Notes: generated by a model not told the origin, from the sequence alone. Counted from the first letter of the stretch, positions 33,900-42,769 are shown. The stretch: 64,000 nucleotides of DNA from Staphylospora marina (GCF_003856495.1 NZ_CP034118.1:1282001-1346000), one strand, 5' to 3'. Translations and numbers: made by a program.

Positions 33900-33920
33900 A
33901 AAAGAGCCCCCAATGGGGGC
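33898..33920. terminator. terminator between ligase and coat-like genes
   Basis: GCCCCC / GGGGGC stem around AAT; on the minus strand it is followed by TCTTTTTC, so it chiefly serves the minus-strand coat-like pair. Confidence 0.75.
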
Positions 33921-33957
33921 ATTCACGAGTGAACGGAACCGGTCGCATGACCGGCCC

Positions 33958-34218
33958 TCACCGATATCTTCTGCGTCTCCGACGACGAGGCACCACGATG
34001 ACCGGCGGATACGGGTACGGATAATACGGATAGGGATACGGGTAGGATGGATAGCGCCGGCGTCTGCGTCTTCTCCTCCATTGTTGGGCTTCAGCGTCTT
34101 CGGGATCGAGGGCATGCATGTAATCCTCCGAAATGTCGTAGGGGGAATCCCAGTCATTCAGATTGTAGGGAGAATCCCAGTAGTTGGGCGATTCAGGGGA
34201 ATCGTACCAGTTGTTCAA
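33958..34218 (-). CDS. Arg/Tyr/Pro-rich low-complexity protein, spore-coat-like
   Basis: 86 residues. The N-terminal third has three short tandem units of the form [NS]-x-W-D-S-P (WYDSP, YWDSP, DWDSP). The C-terminal half is a run of eight arginines (WRRRRRRRR), a YPYPYPYY stretch, a hydrophobic PPVIVV and another seven arginines. Such Tyr/Arg-rich repeats are typical of spore coat or crust proteins; function here is inferred from composition only. TTG 34218 follows CGGAGGTGG. Second gene of a two-gene minus-strand unit. Confidence 0.65.
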   Translation of the reverse strand: MNNWYDSPESPNYWDSPYNLNDWDSPYDISEDYMHALDPEDAEAQQWRRRRRRRRYPSYPYPYPYYPYPYPPVIVVPRRRRRRRYR

Positions 34219-34235
34219 TCTCTCCACCTCCGGAA

Positions 34236-34427
34236 TCAGTAGTATCGGTACCGTCTGTATGGTCTGAACGGGACATACGGAAAGAACGGTCCGAAAAACG
34301 GATAGGGTCGGAAGAACGGTGTCCACGGGAAAACGGGGATCACCGGCGGCACGACGGGAAACCACTGTGAAGTCTCCGGAAGGCCGGATTCGCGGAGATG
34401 AAGTTGATCATGTGCATGCTCCGGCAC
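34236..34427 (-). CDS. Pro/Phe/Tyr-rich low-complexity protein, spore-coat-like
   Basis: 63 residues. After a charged start (MPEHAHDQLHLRESG) the chain is almost only Pro, Phe, Trp, Tyr and Val (VIPVFPWTPFFRPYPFF) and ends RPYRRYRYY, echoing the tail of the neighbouring gene. GTG 34427 has AAGGAGGG 8 bases upstream. It is 17 bases before the next low-complexity gene on the same strand, and divergent from the LigD polymerase gene. Confidence 0.62.
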   Translation of the reverse strand: MPEHAHDQLHLRESGLPETSQWFPVVPPVIPVFPWTPFFRPYPFFGPFFPYVPFRPYRRYRYY

Positions 34428-34523
34428 TCGGAATCCCTCCTTTCACATGTGGTCTTATTTACTTTATGGAGCAGGGGACGAATTGGCCGGTTGTCCAAAG
34501 ACAAATGGGCGGGGGTGTCCGAT

Positions 34524-35429
34524 TTGAGGGAAGAAGCCCGCTATCTTCGGGTTGATGACAAGGAAATCAAGATCTCCAATCCCGACAAACCGCTTTATCC
34601 CGAAGCGGGGATCACCAAGTGGGATTATGTGCTCGCCTGCGGGAGACTCGCGCCGTTTCTGCTCAAAGGGACCCGCTTTCGTCCCCTGACGGTCATCCGA
34701 TACCCCCACGGCATTCATGGAGAGTCTTTCTACCAGAAGAATGCTCCGGATCACACCCCGGAGTGGATTGCCACCGCTCGGGAAGGAGACATTGAGCACA
34801 TCCTGCTCAATGACGTGGCGACATTGATCTGGCTGGCCAATCTGGCCTGCCTGGAGTTTCACGTCGCGTTTCATCGGACGGATGGGCCGAACACGCCTCC
34901 GGAGATCGTGTTTGATCTCGATCCCAGCGTGGATGATTTTTCAAAAGTGGCGGAAACTGCACTGCTCACCCGTGAAGTGCTCCGGCGGATGGATCTGGAC
35001 GGCTTCATCAAGACATCCGGAGCCAGCGGGCTGCAGATTCACGTCCCGCTGGAGGGAAAGTATACGTATGAACAAACCCGAAAGGTGGGGAAATTCATCG
35101 CCCATTATCTGGCGGAGCAACACCCCCTGCTGGTCACGGTGACCCGGCAGGTCAAACGACGGGGAGACAAGGTTTACTTTGATTACTTGCAACATTGGCG
35201 GGGGAAAACTCTGATCGCTCCATATTCGCCGCGGGCCAATCCCGCCGCGGCGGTGGCCACCCCTTTGCTTTGGGAGGAAGTGACGCCGGATCTCGTTCCC
35301 GCCGACTGGAACCTGCGCACGATTTTTCCGAGGCTGGAGCAAAAGGGGGATTTGTTCGACCCGCTTTACAACGGTCCCGGATACCGATTGGATCGGATTC
35401 TTGCGTTCATTGAGAAACGGCGCCTTTGA
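34524..35429 (+). CDS. LigD-type DNA polymerase/primase (PrimPol domain, stand-alone)
   Basis: 301 residues of the LigD polymerase family used in NHEJ gap filling. Visible: ISNPDKPLYPEAGITKWDYV (about 14-33), SFYQKNAPDHTPEW, NLACLEFHVAFHR, the metal-binding FDLDPSVDD (about 130-138), KTSGASGLQIHVPL, and APYSPRANPAAAVATPL near the end. TTG 34524 is 8 bases from GGGCGGGGG; GTG 34515 is the alternative. Separated from the ligase half by two minus-strand coat-like genes. Confidence 0.9.
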   Translation: MREEARYLRVDDKEIKISNPDKPLYPEAGITKWDYVLACGRLAPFLLKGTRFRPLTVIRYPHGIHGESFYQKNAPDHTPEWIATAREGDIEHILLNDVATLIWLANLACLEFHVAFHRTDGPNTPPEIVFDLDPSVDDFSKVAETALLTREVLRRMDLDGFIKTSGASGLQIHVPLEGKYTYEQTRKVGKFIAHYLAEQHPLLVTVTRQVKRRGDKVYFDYLQHWRGKTLIAPYSPRANPAAAVATPLLWEEVTPDLVPADWNLRTIFPRLEQKGDLFDPLYNGPGYRLDRILAFIEKRRL

Positions 35430-35503
35430 TGCATCCGGCGGTTCATGATACATTTAGGAAGATGCGCTATTCCTGTGAACCAATGGTGTGAGGAGGAACC
35501 CGA

Positions 35504-36808
35504 TTGAAACGGCTGTTTGTCGGAGCGGCCGTCGTCACCATGGTGGACGGCCGGGAGATCATTGAAAAGGGTGCATTGGGAGTAAACGGAGACCGGATTG
35601 AATATGTGGGGCCTGTCCCGTCTGAAGAAGAGATGGACCGCTATGATGAAGTGATTCATATGGAAGGTAAAGCCCTGTTGCCGGGTTTGGTCAACACCCA
35701 TTGCCACGCCGCCATGTCGATCCTCAGGGGATATGCGGACGACCTTCCGCTGCAAACCTGGCTTGAAGAGAAAATGTGGCCGATGGAAGCCCGGTTCACC
35801 CGGGATCAAGTGTATGCGGGAACAGCCCTTTCCGTATTGGAAATGATCCGCTCGGGCACCACCTGTTTTCTGGATATGTATGACCACATGGACGCGGTGG
35901 CTCAAGTCGTGGACGAAGCGGGCCTGCGTGCCAGACTGTGCCGCGGAGTCATCGGTCTGGGCGGCAAGGAAATTCAAGACCACAAATTCAATGATGCCGT
36001 ACAGTTCGCCACCACCTTCCACGGAGCGGCGGACGGACGCATCACCACCATGCTTGCTCCCCATGCACCGTACACATGTCCGCCTGACTATATCCGTCGT
36101 TTTGTGGAGAAGGCCGCCGAATTGAATTTGCCCATCCACACCCACATGTCCGAAACGCGGGCGGAGGTGGAGCAGAATGTGCGGGACTACGGGGCAAGAC
36201 CGGTGGAGCACTTGCTCAAGCTGGGCTTTTTCGAGCTCCCGTCGCTGGTTGCCCATGCCGTGCACCTCACGGACGAAGAAATCGACATTCTGGCGGAACA
36301 TGACGTGAAGGTGGCTCACAACCCCGGCAGCAACCTGAAATTGGGGAGCGGCATTGCACGGATTCCCGCCATGCTGAAGAAGGGAATCCGACCCGGCTTG
36401 GCGACGGACGGAGCGGCCAGCAACAACAATCTCGACATGTTGGAGGAAATCCGCCTGGCGGCACTGATCCACAAGGGTGTCGGTGAAGATCCCGAGGCCG
36501 TGCCCGCGCATGTCGCGTTGAAGATGGGAACTTCCTGGGGAGCCGAGGCCATTTTTCTCGACGGGGAAATCGGAACACTGGAGCCCGGAAAGAAAGCGGA
36601 CTTCATCACGATTGATCTCACGGGAGCACACATGCAACCGCTCCACGACATCGTGTCCCACATCGTTTATTCGGCTTCCAGCGCGGATGTCCGGGACGTG
36701 GTGGTCGACGGGCGGTTCCTGATGAGGAACAACGAAATCATCAGCATGGATGAAGAACGGATCAAATTTGAAGCGGTCCGGGCGTTTCAAGCCATTGCCC
36801 GAGAATAA
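35504..36808 (+). CDS. mtaD: 5'-methylthioadenosine/S-adenosylhomocysteine deaminase family amidohydrolase
   Basis: 434 residues of the amidohydrolase superfamily. Metal ligands: NTHCHAAMS (about 65-73, the HxH), HTHMSETRAE (about 210-219), AHAVHLTDEE, and the late Asp in GLATDGAASNNNLDM (about 302-316). Such enzymes deaminate MTA, SAH and related nucleosides. TTG start with AGGAGG. Single gene; no methionine-salvage neighbours are present, so the physiological substrate is open. Confidence 0.9.
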   Translation: MKRLFVGAAVVTMVDGREIIEKGALGVNGDRIEYVGPVPSEEEMDRYDEVIHMEGKALLPGLVNTHCHAAMSILRGYADDLPLQTWLEEKMWPMEARFTRDQVYAGTALSVLEMIRSGTTCFLDMYDHMDAVAQVVDEAGLRARLCRGVIGLGGKEIQDHKFNDAVQFATTFHGAADGRITTMLAPHAPYTCPPDYIRRFVEKAAELNLPIHTHMSETRAEVEQNVRDYGARPVEHLLKLGFFELPSLVAHAVHLTDEEIDILAEHDVKVAHNPGSNLKLGSGIARIPAMLKKGIRPGLATDGAASNNNLDMLEEIRLAALIHKGVGEDPEAVPAHVALKMGTSWGAEAIFLDGEIGTLEPGKKADFITIDLTGAHMQPLHDIVSHIVYSASSADVRDVVVDGRFLMRNNEIISMDEERIKFEAVRAFQAIARE

Positions 36809-36840
36809 AAGAAAAAGAAGCTGCCGTCGGATTGGCAGCC
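36807..36840 (-). terminator. minus-strand terminator near mtaD end
   Basis: GCTGCC / GGCAGC stem; on the minus strand it is followed by TTCTTTTTCTTTT. It ends the transcript of the 64-residue gene at 36897-37091. Confidence 0.7.
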
Positions 36841-36896
36841 ATTTCCTTCGGGCGAAAGGGATAGGCGGGAGTTTTCCAAGTCATACTAGCACCAAG

Positions 36897-37091
36897 TCAT
36901 CCTTTTATGTCGATTTTCAAATCAAAGCGCAAAGGAATGTCCGCGTGTTCATTCATCCATGAGCGGTGACGGGCCGAGGGGGAGGTCCACGTTTCCGCCA
37001 GGAGAATGGGACGCACTCTCTGCAATTCTTCGGGGGACAGGTGAGCCTGGAGCAGGTCCAGGATCCAGCCGGACGCCGGAGCTGCAGGCAT
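36897..37091 (-). CDS. hypothetical protein, 64 residues
   Basis: A short cytosolic protein with GGGAGGTG before its ATG. It has an N-terminal amphipathic helix (SGWILDLLQAHLSPEELQRV) followed by a Trp/His-containing linker and a strand LRFDLKIDIKG. No family recognised. It is transcribed against mtaD and has its own terminator, supporting a real gene. Confidence 0.6.
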   Translation of the reverse strand: MPAAPASGWILDLLQAHLSPEELQRVRPILLAETWTSPSARHRSWMNEHADIPLRFDLKIDIKG

Positions 37092-37161
37092 GTGTGTTCA
37101 CCTCCCTTGATGCTGTTAGTATCACCGAAGCTTACGGCAATATGTTGACACATTTTTCTCC

Positions 37162-37194
37162 GAAGCCCGGGAAACCGGGCTTCTTTTGTTTTCT
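37162..37194 (+). terminator. plus-strand terminator
   Basis: Perfect GAAGCCCGG / CCGGGCTTC stem, 4-base loop, TTTTGTTTTC tail. It lies 350 bases after the mtaD stop and 120 before the next plus gene, so it may end an extended mtaD transcript that runs antisense over the 64-residue gene. Confidence 0.82.
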
Positions 37195-37315
37195 GGGCTT
37201 TCCAACGTTCCCCATCTCTTGGTGTGTATACCATGTGCTATACTGTTGTATGTATCTTGGGACACAAGTCATAGATTGATATATATCGGTGCATTTTTCG
37301 GAAGGAGGCGTGACA

Positions 37316-37852
37316 ATGGAAAAAAGTCAAGTCAAAAGGGCCGTCGTCGGTCTGGTTGTCACGCTTTTCGTCTTGTTCGGCGGTTACTTTGCGTTTCAGG
37401 AATGGAGCGTGAGACAGCCGATCCGGCAAGCCGTTCTCGAAGCCGGCGCAGCCACCGTCACCCATTTGGAAATTTCTCCGGAGAGAGTGAATCTTCGACT
37501 CAAGGTCAAACCGGGATTTGTGCTTTCTCCCCGCTGCAGGGAGATGATCGAGCGGATCGAGTCGGCCGCGGGAGCCCGCCGTTTGTCGGTCGATGTGATC
37601 ACCGGAACGGAATCTCCCGAACTCCTCGCCGCTTGGGACCGGGTGGCGTTCGCTGTGAAAGAAGGCATTGCCAAACGGGAATACACCAAGATTCCGGAAG
37701 CGCTGTCCGATTTGCAAAAGGAAACGGGAATCACGGCATCCGCCCGCATGGATGAACGGTTTGTATACCTGGAACTCGGGAAAGGAGACCGCTTCCTCGT
37801 TCGGATCGTGCCTCTGAATAAGGCGGAAAGCGAGGTGAACACTATTGATTAA
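37316..37852 (+). CDS. single-pass membrane protein, partner of the FtsH-like protease
   Basis: 178 residues: short basic N-terminus (MEKSQVKR), one membrane helix (about 9-27, AVVGLVVTLFVLFGGYFAF) and an extracytoplasmic domain of about 150 residues, mixed alpha/beta, with an internal Cys-free core except CREMIERI. ATG behind GGAAGGAGG. It overlaps the FtsH-like gene by 8 bases and is thus translationally coupled. No family recognised; a role as extracytoplasmic or adaptor subunit of the protease is inferred from context. Confidence 0.7.
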   Translation: MEKSQVKRAVVGLVVTLFVLFGGYFAFQEWSVRQPIRQAVLEAGAATVTHLEISPERVNLRLKVKPGFVLSPRCREMIERIESAAGARRLSVDVITGTESPELLAAWDRVAFAVKEGIAKREYTKIPEALSDLQKETGITASARMDERFVYLELGKGDRFLVRIVPLNKAESEVNTID

Positions 37853-39329
37853 ACCCGTATTCATCGGCTCGGGAATCGCCGCGCTTTTGTTTTTGCTGTA
37901 TCTGGGATTTGACCCCGTTCCGCTCGTCCTGCTGGCGGGCGTGGTGGCGGCCGTTTTGTTTCTCGCCGGACCACGCGTCGCCCAACAGCGCACGGGAAAA
38001 TTGCGAAAAAACGGAAAGTCCGCCGATTCGATCCCCACTGTGGATTTCGCGGAAATCGGCGGTCAGGAACGGGCGAAGCAAGAGCTGATCGAGGCTCTCG
38101 ATTTTCTCATTCATCACGACAGAATCGCCGACTACGGCATTCGACCGCTCAAGGGAATTTTGCTGACCGGCCCGCCCGGAACCGGAAAAACGCTGATGGC
38201 CAAAGCGGCGGCCCATCATACCGACTCGGTGTTTGTCAGCGCTTCCGGAAGCGAATTCGTCGAAATGTATGTCGGGGTGGGAGCCCAACGCATCCGGGAT
38301 CTGTTCCGGCAGGCGCGGACTCTGGCGCGCAAGCACCGCAAAACCAACGCCATTGTGTTCATCGACGAAATCGATGTGATCGGGGGCAAACGGGAAGGGA
38401 CATCACACCGGGAATACGATCAAACCCTCAACCAGTTGCTGACCGAAATGGACGGAATCAATGTGGATCCCGACGTTCGTTTGTTGGTCATGGCCGCCAC
38501 CAACCGGAAAGACATGCTGGATCCGGCTCTTCTCCGTCCCGGACGGTTTGACCGGCACATTTCCGTGGATCTGCCCGACAAGAAGGGACGACTCCAGGTC
38601 CTCCGGTTGCATACCCGCAACAAACCTCTTTCTCCTGAAGTGGATTTGGAAAAAATCGCGGCGGAGACGTTCGGTTTTTCGGGGGCGCAACTGGAGAGCG
38701 TCACCAACGAGGCGGCCATTTACGCTCTGCGCGAAGAAAAATCGGAAATCGGCCCGGAACATTTTGCGTTGGCCATCGACAAAGTGATGATGGGAGAACA
38801 AACGGACCGTGAAGCATCGCGGGAGGAGAAGGAACGGGTGGCCGTTCACGAGTTGGGCCACGCCATCGTCGCGGAACGTGTCCGCAGCGGCTCCGTGTCC
38901 CGGGTGGTCCTGTCCCCGCGAGGACAAGCGCTCGGCTATGTCCGGCAACATCCCGGGGAAGACCGGCATCTTTACACCCGCGATGTGCTGGAAGGCCAAA
39001 TCCGCATTTGTCTCGCGGGAGCCGCCGCGGAGGAAATGGTGTACGGAAGCCGCAGCACCGGAGCCAAGAACGATTACGAGCAGGCGATCCGCTATGCCCG
39101 TGCGTTGGTGGAAACCGGCATGTCCCGACTCGGCATCATTGATCCCGGTCTGATCGATTCCCGGGAATATCACGATGAGATCCGGGCCATCCTTGCCGAA
39201 ATTTATGACAGAACCCTTGAAGATCTGAAAGCGATTCGCCCGATGTTCGATCACCTGCTGATGCGCCTTTTGGAGGAAGAAGAACTCAGCGGCGACGATT
39301 TTCGCAAATTGTTAACGAAATGTGCATGA
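37845..39329 (+). CDS. FtsH-like AAA+ zinc metalloprotease
   Basis: 494 residues. Two closely spaced membrane helices (about 4-20 and 26-43) with a loop of only about five residues, then an AAA+ module: Walker A GPPGTGKT (about 108-115), Walker B IVFIDEID (about 167-174), the SRH region ATNRKDMLDPALLRPGRFDRH (split: Arg finger in RPGRFDR), and an M41-type protease part with HELGH (about 345-349) and the third ligand Asp in AKNDYEQA. Compared with FtsH (over 600 residues) the extracytoplasmic domain is absent and the protease domain is short. TTG start with AGGTG. Confidence 0.85.
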   Translation: MIKPVFIGSGIAALLFLLYLGFDPVPLVLLAGVVAAVLFLAGPRVAQQRTGKLRKNGKSADSIPTVDFAEIGGQERAKQELIEALDFLIHHDRIADYGIRPLKGILLTGPPGTGKTLMAKAAAHHTDSVFVSASGSEFVEMYVGVGAQRIRDLFRQARTLARKHRKTNAIVFIDEIDVIGGKREGTSHREYDQTLNQLLTEMDGINVDPDVRLLVMAATNRKDMLDPALLRPGRFDRHISVDLPDKKGRLQVLRLHTRNKPLSPEVDLEKIAAETFGFSGAQLESVTNEAAIYALREEKSEIGPEHFALAIDKVMMGEQTDREASREEKERVAVHELGHAIVAERVRSGSVSRVVLSPRGQALGYVRQHPGEDRHLYTRDVLEGQIRICLAGAAAEEMVYGSRSTGAKNDYEQAIRYARALVETGMSRLGIIDPGLIDSREYHDEIRAILAEIYDRTLEDLKAIRPMFDHLLMRLLEEEELSGDDFRKLLTKCA

Positions 39330-39381
39330 GAACCTTGCTACAATAGACACCGTTCAAACGGGGGAAAGGAGCAAGGGTAAA

Positions 39382-40275
39382 GTGACTTCCATTCATCATG
39401 TTGTCGTGGTCGGGGGCGGCACCATGGGCCGTGGCATTGCCGAACTCCTGGCGTCCAGAGGGCTGGAAACCACCGTATTGGAGCAGTCCGAAGAATCGGC
39501 CCGCCAAGCGGTGCACCACATCGAGCTCAGCCTGGACAAACAGCTGGCCAAATGGGGCATCACTCCCGCCGAAAAAAAACTGACACTGTCACGGATTCGG
39601 GCAACTTCCGATCCCGAGGCTCTTCGAAACGCCGATCTTGTCATTGAGTCCGTTTACGAAGATCTCGACACAAAAAAATCCGTGTTTCGATTGTGCGACC
39701 AATTTTGCCGACCGGACGTGATCCTGGCGAGCAACACCTCCACCTTGTCCATCACGGAGATCGCCGCCGTCACGAATCGTCCGGACCGGGTGATTGGTCT
39801 TCATTTTGTTCCGCCGGTTCAAAAGATTCCCGTCGTGGAAGTGGTACGCGGATTGAAAACATCGGGGGAAACCGTCCAGAACATCGTGGAGCTGCTCGGT
39901 TTGCTGGAGATGGAAGGGATTGAAGTCTATGAGTCTCCGGGGTTCGTGACCACGCGGCTCATTTGTCTGTTGATCAACGAAGCGGTCTATACCCTGATGG
40001 AAGGCGTGGCAACGGCGGAAGACATTGACCGGGCGATGAAAGTCGGATACCAGTTTCACGCGGGGCCGCTTGAGATGGCGGACCGCTTCGGACTGGACTC
40101 CGTCCTGGCCGCGCTGGAACGCCTCTTTCGGGAATTCGGGGACACCCGTTACCGGCCGGCTCCGATGCTCAAAAAAATGGTCCGCGCCGGTCATTTGGGC
40201 GTGAAGACGGGGGAAGGATTTTTCCGATACACCGAAGACGGCGAACGGATCGCCGGCGAGGAGGAACGGGCATGA
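39382..40275 (+). CDS. 3-hydroxybutyryl-CoA dehydrogenase family protein
   Basis: 297 residues. NAD-binding loop VVGGGTMGRGIAELLASRG (about 10-28), ASNTSTLSITEIA (about 115-127), RVIGLHFVPPVQ with the catalytic His (about 137-148), and VTTRLICLLINEAVYTLMEG in the C-terminal helical domain. It oxidises or forms (S)-3-hydroxyacyl-CoA in butyrate or fatty-acid metabolism. GTG 39382 has AAAGGAGC upstream; the frame opens 20 codons earlier in a non-conserved stretch. It overlaps acetate kinase by 4 bases. Confidence 0.9.
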   Translation: MTSIHHVVVVGGGTMGRGIAELLASRGLETTVLEQSEESARQAVHHIELSLDKQLAKWGITPAEKKLTLSRIRATSDPEALRNADLVIESVYEDLDTKKSVFRLCDQFCRPDVILASNTSTLSITEIAAVTNRPDRVIGLHFVPPVQKIPVVEVVRGLKTSGETVQNIVELLGLLEMEGIEVYESPGFVTTRLICLLINEAVYTLMEGVATAEDIDRAMKVGYQFHAGPLEMADRFGLDSVLAALERLFREFGDTRYRPAPMLKKMVRAGHLGVKTGEGFFRYTEDGERIAGEEERA

Positions 40276-41489
40276 AAATTCTGGTGATCAATTGCGGCAG
40301 TTCTTCGATCAAATATCAATTGTTCGAAATGAACGGGGAACAGGTGCTGGCCTCCGGCCTGGTTGAGAAAATCGGGTCTGAAAGAGGCATCATCAAGCAT
40401 CGGGTGCCCGGGCGCGAAGAGAAAGTGCTCGCGGAAGAAATTCTGGAGCACCGGACAGGCCTGAAAAAGGTGATCCAGCTTTTGATGGATCCCGAAGACG
40501 GAGTGATGGAAAGCGCCGAAGAAGTGGCGGCGGTGGGACACAGGGTGGTGCACGGAGGAGAGTATTTCTCCGGTTCCGTGATCATCGATGATCAGGTTCG
40601 ACAAGCCATTCGGAAAACGATTGACTTGGCTCCCCTGCACAATCCGCCCAACCTCCTCGGGATTGACGCGGCGCAAAACCAGCTTCCCCATGCCGTTCAC
40701 GTGGCCGTGTTTGACACCGCCTTCCACCAAACCATGCCGGATTACGCCTTCATGTACCCGCTTCCCCGGGTGTTGTACCAGAAGTACCGGATCCGGCGGT
40801 ACGGATTTCACGGGACATCGCACAAATACGTGTCCCAAAGAGCCGCGGAGTTTTTGCAAAAACCGCTGGACCAGCTGAAAATGATCACCTGTCACATCGG
40901 AAACGGAGCCAGCCTGGCGGCCATTTCCGGGGGAAAATCGGTGGACACCAGCATGGGGATGACACCGCTCGAAGGGTTGATGATGGGGACTCGTTGCGGC
41001 GACATTGATCCGGCCATCGTTCCGTTCGTCATCGCCAAGGAAGAATTGACGCTGGGCGAAGTGAAATCGATGATGAACAAACACAGCGGATTGCTGGGGG
41101 TTTCCGGAGTTTCCGGCGATTTGCGCGAAGTGATGGAAGCCATGTTTGACGGAAACCGGTCGGCGCGCCTGGCCATCGACATGTACGTATATCGCTTGCG
41201 CAAAATGATCGGGGCATACGCGGCGGCCATGAACGGACTGGATGTTCTCGTATTCACGGCAGGTGTCGGGGAGAACGCCTCGTACATTCGCGAGCGGGTG
41301 TGTCAAGGGCTCACGTTCCTCGGCATCAACCTGGACTTTGAAGCCAATGATCAAGGGAACAAGGAAGACCGGAAAATCAGCACGCCGGACTCCGAAGTGG
41401 ATGTTCTGGTCATTCCCACCAACGAGGAATTGATGATCGCCCGGGAAACCCGCGCACTGGTCGAAGCTCAGGAAAAAATGGTAAGATGA
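40272..41489 (+). CDS. ackA: acetate kinase
   Basis: 405 residues. It interconverts acetyl phosphate + ADP and acetate + ATP. Signatures NCGSSSIKYQLFEM (6-19), GHRVVHGGEYF (about 89-99), FDTAFHQTMP (about 151), YGFHGTSHKYVS (about 177-188), CHIGNGASLAAI and TAGVGENA (about 325-332). ATG overlaps the previous stop (ATGA). The link with a 3-hydroxyacyl-CoA dehydrogenase suggests a fermentative or overflow acyl-CoA route. The butyrate kinase relative is shorter and lacks several of these motifs. Confidence 0.95.
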   Translation: MKILVINCGSSSIKYQLFEMNGEQVLASGLVEKIGSERGIIKHRVPGREEKVLAEEILEHRTGLKKVIQLLMDPEDGVMESAEEVAAVGHRVVHGGEYFSGSVIIDDQVRQAIRKTIDLAPLHNPPNLLGIDAAQNQLPHAVHVAVFDTAFHQTMPDYAFMYPLPRVLYQKYRIRRYGFHGTSHKYVSQRAAEFLQKPLDQLKMITCHIGNGASLAAISGGKSVDTSMGMTPLEGLMMGTRCGDIDPAIVPFVIAKEELTLGEVKSMMNKHSGLLGVSGVSGDLREVMEAMFDGNRSARLAIDMYVYRLRKMIGAYAAAMNGLDVLVFTAGVGENASYIRERVCQGLTFLGINLDFEANDQGNKEDRKISTPDSEVDVLVIPTNEELMIARETRALVEAQEKMVR

Positions 41490-41528
41490 GAGGGAATTTG
41501 CAACTTCCCTTCAAGGAGGGACAGATCG

Positions 41529-42716
41529 TTGAAACTGTCCAGACGTGTACAGCAATTGTCGCCATCCCTGACGCTGGCCATCACGGCCAAAGCCAAAGCC
41601 CTTCGCCTCGAAGGCAAGGACGTCATCGGGCTGGGAGCAGGTGAACCGGACTTCAACACACCCCGGCACATCATGGACGCCGCCGTCGCCGCCATGGACG
41701 CGGGTCACACCAAATATACCCCGTCCGCCGGCATTCCGGAGCTGAAACAGGCGATCACGGAAAAACTCAAACGGGACAACGGCCTCTCTTACGAGCCGTC
41801 GCAAATCACCGTGACCGTCGGTGCCAAACATGCATTGTACGACCTGTTTCAGGCCGTCTTGGACGAAGGGGATGAAGTGATCATCCCGTCTCCGTACTGG
41901 GTCAGCTACATCGAACAGGTCAAACTGGCCGGGGGAGTGCCCGTGGTGGTGGAAACATCCGAGGACAACGGGTTCAAAATGACTCCCGAACAGTTGAAAC
42001 AGGCCATCACCGACCGGACCGTGGCCGTTCTCATCAACAGTCCGTCAAACCCCACCGGCATGGTTTACAGCGAACAAGAGCTTCGGGCGCTCGGCAAAAT
42101 CTGCGTGGACCGTGATCTCTTGATCGTGTCCGACGAGATTTACGAACATCTGATCTATGACGAAGGAGTCAAACACGTCAGCATCGCCGCGCTCGGCCCC
42201 GAACTGTATGAGCGGACCGTGGTCATCAACGGCGTTTCCAAAACATATTCCATGACCGGCTGGCGGATCGGCTTTGCGGCAGGCCCCGCACCCGTCATCA
42301 AAGCCATGACCGACCTGGCCAGCCACAGCACGTCCAATCCGACGTCCATCGCGCAGTACGCAGCCATCGCGGCTCTTTCCGGCACTCACGAACCGGTGGA
42401 AGAAATGAAAAAAGCGTTCCGCCAGCGCCGGGATTACGTGATCGACCGAGTGAACCGGATTCCCGGATTCCACTGCCTGAAGCCGCCGGGCGCTTTCTAT
42501 GCCTTCATCAACATCCGCGGCGCCATGGATCAGGCCGGTTTCAAAACTTCGGACGAATGGTCCACGGCACTTCTGGAAAAAGAACTGGTTGCCGTCGTGC
42601 CCGGGTCCGCTTTCGGGTCGGATGACCATATCCGCATTTCCTACGCCACATCCATGGACAAACTGGAGAAAGCCCTCGACCGGATCGAACGGTTTGTGAA
42701 AGGGAATAAAAAGTAA
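41529..42716 (+). CDS. aspB: aspartate aminotransferase (class I/II, PLP)
   Basis: 395 residues of the fold-type I aminotransferase subgroup Ib. GAGEPDFNTP (about 36-45), YTPSAGIPELK (about 64-74), NSPSNPTGMVYS (about 171-182), SDEIYEHLIYD (about 199-209), the PLP lysine in NGVSKTYSMTGWRIG (about 232-246; Lys in SKTY), and RISYATS near the end. Transaminates aspartate/oxaloacetate. TTG start with AAGGAGG; it follows ackA by 39 bases, so it may belong to the same transcript. Confidence 0.93.
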   Translation: MKLSRRVQQLSPSLTLAITAKAKALRLEGKDVIGLGAGEPDFNTPRHIMDAAVAAMDAGHTKYTPSAGIPELKQAITEKLKRDNGLSYEPSQITVTVGAKHALYDLFQAVLDEGDEVIIPSPYWVSYIEQVKLAGGVPVVVETSEDNGFKMTPEQLKQAITDRTVAVLINSPSNPTGMVYSEQELRALGKICVDRDLLIVSDEIYEHLIYDEGVKHVSIAALGPELYERTVVINGVSKTYSMTGWRIGFAAGPAPVIKAMTDLASHSTSNPTSIAQYAAIAALSGTHEPVEEMKKAFRQRRDYVIDRVNRIPGFHCLKPPGAFYAFINIRGAMDQAGFKTSDEWSTALLEKELVAVVPGSAFGSDDHIRISYATSMDKLEKALDRIERFVKGNKK

Positions 42717-42724
42717 GAGCATGT

Positions 42725-42755
42725 ACCCGCCATCCGAATGGCGGGTCTTTTGTTT
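42725..42755 (+). terminator. terminator after aspartate aminotransferase gene
   Basis: ACCCGCCAT / ATGGCGGGT stem, 4-base loop, CTTTTGTTTT tail. Confidence 0.88.
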
Positions 42756-42769
42756 TCGGCTTATGTATG

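Noticed and set aside
35366..36790. A 474-codon frame opposite mtaD
   Set aside because: Antisense shadow of a well-supported amidohydrolase.
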